A stretch of 34,373 bases of DNA from Methanobacteriaceae archaeon (GTDB taxonomy: Archaea > Methanobacteriota > Methanobacteria > Methanobacteriales > Methanobacteriaceae). Location of the stretch: positions 1 to 34,373 of the forward strand of contig JAUXXK010000347.1 in NCBI GenBank assembly GCA_030681145.1, in the 5' to 3' direction. The notes below the pieces were generated by a model. That model worked only from the letters and a program-made list of their open reading frames with translations. It was not told the DNA's origin and made no database searches. The position numbers and the translations under genes were made by a program. This document shows, piece by piece, positions 32,305 through 34,373 of the stretch (position 1 is the first letter of the stretch; every line of letters begins with the position of its first letter).

Positions 32305-33577
32305 TATTTAAATCCCCAATCATAGCTTCACGGGTTTCAAGAACAGATTTTATGGAATCTTCTATTATTTGTAACCCCTCTTGAAGGAGATCATTTTCTA
32401 TGGTTAATGGAGGTAAAAATTTAAGTACATTATCGTTTGCACCAGCTAATTCTATTAAAAGGCCTCTTGAAAATGCTTCTTCAGATACATCACTACAAAA
32501 ACCTCTTAAAGGAATCTTAAGACCATATATAAGTCCTTTACCATACACTTCAGCATATATGTCGGGGTATTTATCTTGAATTTCCAGTAATTTTTCTTTT
32601 AATATTTCTTCTTTATTATAAACACTATTGGAGAGATTATCATTTTCCCAGTAGCTTAAAAGTTCAGTAGATGCAACAAAAGCCAGATTATTTCCTCTAA
32701 AGGTACCAGTATGCTCCCCTGGTTTCCATTGGTCTAATTCGGATTTCATAAGCACTATGGCTAAAGGTAAACCACCTCCTATTGATTTAGAAAGTGTGAT
32801 AATATCTGGATTGATTCCAGAGCTCTCGAAACTAAAAAAAGTTCCGGTCCGGCCGTTTCCTACTTGAATGTCATCTATTATTAGTAATATATCGAAATCT
32901 TTGCATATTTGTTCGATTTCTCTTAGCCATTCATCGCTAGCTACTTTAATACCGCCTTCAGCTTGAACGGTTTCTAAAATTATTGCTGCGGGTAAGTCTA
33001 CGCCACTGCTTTGATCCTCAAGGAATTTCCTGAGATATGGGGCAGTGTTAGTATCCGGACCGAAGTATCCATCAAAAGGCATGAAGCTGACATTACTTCT
33101 ATTAATAAATGCTTCATCTCTGTAAAATGAATTAGCAGTAACTGCCATAGACCCCATGGTCAGCCCATGAAATGCATTGGTAAATGCAATAACATTTGAT
33201 CTACCTTTAACCATTCTTACTAATTTTAAAGCTGTTTCAACTGCATTGGTTCCGGTAGGACCTGAAAATTGCATTTTATATTCCATATGTCGTGGTTGTA
33301 ATATAATATCATGAAATTTTTCGAGAAATTGTTTTTTGGCGGTTGTAGCTTTATCTAGACCGTGAATAATTCCATCATCACTTATATATTTTATAAGGGC
33401 TTCTGAAACCATGGGATTGTTGTGGCCATAGTTCAGTGTCCCGGCACCAGCAAAAAAATCAATATACTCTTTTCCTTGTTCATCCCATAATTTAGAACCC
33501 TTAGCTGTTTTAAATATAGCTGGGAAACTTCTAACATAACTTCGTACTTGTGATTCAAGTTGTTTAAATGTTTTCAT
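32294..33577 (-). CDS. ectB: Diaminobutyrate--2-oxoglutarate transaminase EctB
   Basis: PLP transaminase that makes L-2,4-diaminobutyrate from aspartate semialdehyde and glutamate, first step of ectoine synthesis. The 427-residue product has usual length. It has the N-terminal SQVRSYVRSFPAIFKTAKG (about 9-27), FFAGAGTLNYGHNNP (41-55), the cofactor segment FSGPTGTNAVETALKL, IIDDIQVGNGRTGTFFSFE and the PLP Lys264 in TLSKSIGGGLPLAIV. Ribosome binding site GAGTGAT precedes the start. A similar transaminase serves other diaminobutyrate pathways, but the ectA and ectC neighbours fix the role. Confidence 0.96.
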   Translation of the reverse strand: MKTFKQLESQVRSYVRSFPAIFKTAKGSKLWDEQGKEYIDFFAGAGTLNYGHNNPMVSEALIKYISDDGIIHGLDKATTAKKQFLEKFHDIILQPRHMEYKMQFSGPTGTNAVETALKLVRMVKGRSNVIAFTNAFHGLTMGSMAVTANSFYRDEAFINRSNVSFMPFDGYFGPDTNTAPYLRKFLEDQSSGVDLPAAIILETVQAEGGIKVASDEWLREIEQICKDFDILLIIDDIQVGNGRTGTFFSFESSGINPDIITLSKSIGGGLPLAIVLMKSELDQWKPGEHTGTFRGNNLAFVASTELLSYWENDNLSNSVYNKEEILKEKLLEIQDKYPDIYAEVYGKGLIYGLKIPLRGFCSDVSEEAFSRGLLIELAGANDNVLKFLPPLTIENDLLQEGLQIIEDSIKSVLETREAMIGDLNNDS

Positions 33578-33625
33578 ATAATCACTCTATATCCAAAATG
33601 GAATTTTCATGACTTAAAAAATATT

Positions 33626-34120
33626 TTATTTCTCCAATTTGTTTAAAGGCCCTATTCGAAAAAGCAATTCTTCTTCGTGATTTGATTCACCGAATAGATC
33701 ACTGGTAAAAAATGGAAACTTTTCTAAATTTGTATCCAATTGAGAAGCAATTTTTTTAAATAGTGATTTGGATGCTTGATTAGAGGGGGTAACTGTTGTT
33801 TCAATGAAATTAATTGGTTGAATATCTTCTCTTTTAAGAATATCATTTATCATTTTAGTTGCCAGTCCCTTCCCGCGCATATTGGGACTCACTGCTACTT
33901 GCCATACAAAAAGAGTTTCCTTTTGTTTTGGATTAATGTAAGCAGATATATATCCTACAATTTCATTGTTTAATTCAGTTAAAACACTGGTTTGATCAAA
34001 ATGTGCACATATGATCAAATAACTATATAATGAATTAATATCCAGTGGCTGACATTTTTGAACAAGATGATAAATCAAATTTCCATCTTCAATCTGAGGT
34101 TTTCGAATATTTATTACCAT
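33626..34120 (-). CDS. ectA: Diaminobutyrate acetyltransferase EctA
   Basis: GNAT acetyltransferase that acetylates diaminobutyrate on N-gamma, second step. The 164-residue product has LDINSLYSYLIICAHFDQTS (26-45), the EctA signature region, and the acetyl-CoA loop VAVSPNMRGKGLATKMI (75-91) with RGKGLA at 82-87; TTVTPSNQASKSLFKKIA is motif B. It is the first gene of ectABC. The ribosome binding site is weak (GATGA). Forty-eight bases separate it from ectB. No ectD, aspartokinase or ectoine regulator is seen in the window; upstream DNA beyond 34373 is not visible. Confidence 0.93.
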   Translation of the reverse strand: MVINIRKPQIEDGNLIYHLVQKCQPLDINSLYSYLIICAHFDQTSVLTELNNEIVGYISAYINPKQKETLFVWQVAVSPNMRGKGLATKMINDILKREDIQPINFIETTVTPSNQASKSLFKKIASQLDTNLEKFPFFTSDLFGESNHEEELLFRIGPLNKLEK

Positions 34121-34212
34121 ATTTTCATCATTTTAGTCTTATATACTAATTTATTTTTTAATCCTTTAAAAAGTATTCGCTTAAAATAAACTTTATTCGT
34201 GCTCTAAAATAG

Positions 34213-34244
34213 ATTTAAGTCTTAAATTATCTATTTATATTTGG
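34213..34244 (-). promoter_or_regulatory. ectABC promoter with palindrome at predicted start
   Basis: On the - strand CCAAATATAAATAG (34244-34231) is a good BRE-TATA match. About 25 bases downstream, at the predicted start near 34212, lies the palindrome ATTTAAG-T-CTTAAAT (34213-34227). A palindrome over the start is a common repressor site in archaea. A second, weaker box (TAGTATATAAG, about 34149-34139) lies nearer the gene. The leader from the first box would be about 90 bases. Confidence 0.45.
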
Positions 34245-34373
34245 TTCCTGTTTTTAATTTATATTATTAATAATTTCTAATCATGTATTCACATTTTTTT
34301 AATTGCTGTTTGTTTTTTATTTTAAAAATTTTATAAAAAATAAAAAAAAATTATTTGAAATTTTTGAAATCAA

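Overview
The window is chromosomal DNA of a methanogenic archaeon, most likely a mesophilic Methanobacterium or close relative (order Methanobacteriales). The evidence is archaeal-type ribosomal proteins (S4e, L32e, L19e, L34e, L14e, L18e), archaeal RNA polymerase subunits D, N and K, RNase P protein Rnp1, Cbf5, an intron-containing tRNA, the archaeal isoprenoid pathway (mevalonate kinase, isopentenyl phosphate kinase, type 2 isomerase, IdsA) and LL-diaminopimelate aminotransferase, all in AT-rich DNA with GGAGG or GGTGAT ribosome binding sites. The species is an inference.

Layout. 1-9676: the S10/spc ribosomal run on the + strand (S19, L22, S3, L29, aIF1, Rnp1, S17, L14, L24, S4e, L5, S14, S8, L6, L32e, then a 409-base gap, L19e, L18, S5, L30, L15). 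9720-14720: secretion and nucleotide genes (SecY, adenylate kinase, a DUF106 membrane protein, L34e, cytidylate kinase, L14e, Cbf5). 14943-19453: tRNA-Ser(GGA), then the S13-S4-S11-RpoD-L18e-L13-S9-RpoN group, a proline tRNA with two introns, and RpoK. 19493-28570: enolase, S2, a MEMO-family protein and an isoprenoid gene set with an RNase J gene inside it. 28841-31847: glutamyl-tRNA synthetase and LL-diaminopimelate aminotransferase. 31894-34120: an ectABC ectoine operon on the - strand, converging on dapL.

Most of the window makes the translation and transcription machinery. SecY and the DUF106 protein add membrane protein insertion. Mvk, Ipk, Fni and IdsA carry mevalonate towards the C15/C20 prenyl diphosphates used for archaeal lipids. 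DapL (lysine and diaminopimelate) and EctABC (the compatible solute ectoine) both draw on aspartate semialdehyde.

The most notable points are: a tRNA-Pro(GGG) gene (18924-19123) whose two introns at 32/33 and 37/38 each fit a complete bulge-helix-bulge, the second of which can form only after the first intron is removed; an ectoine operon in a methanogen with a palindrome at its predicted start site; and several folded or palindromic leaders in front of ribosomal protein genes. No insertion sequence, CRISPR array or integrated element was seen. Three stretches over 300 bases lack genes (6519-6927, 20744-21053, 24741-25177) and are described individually.
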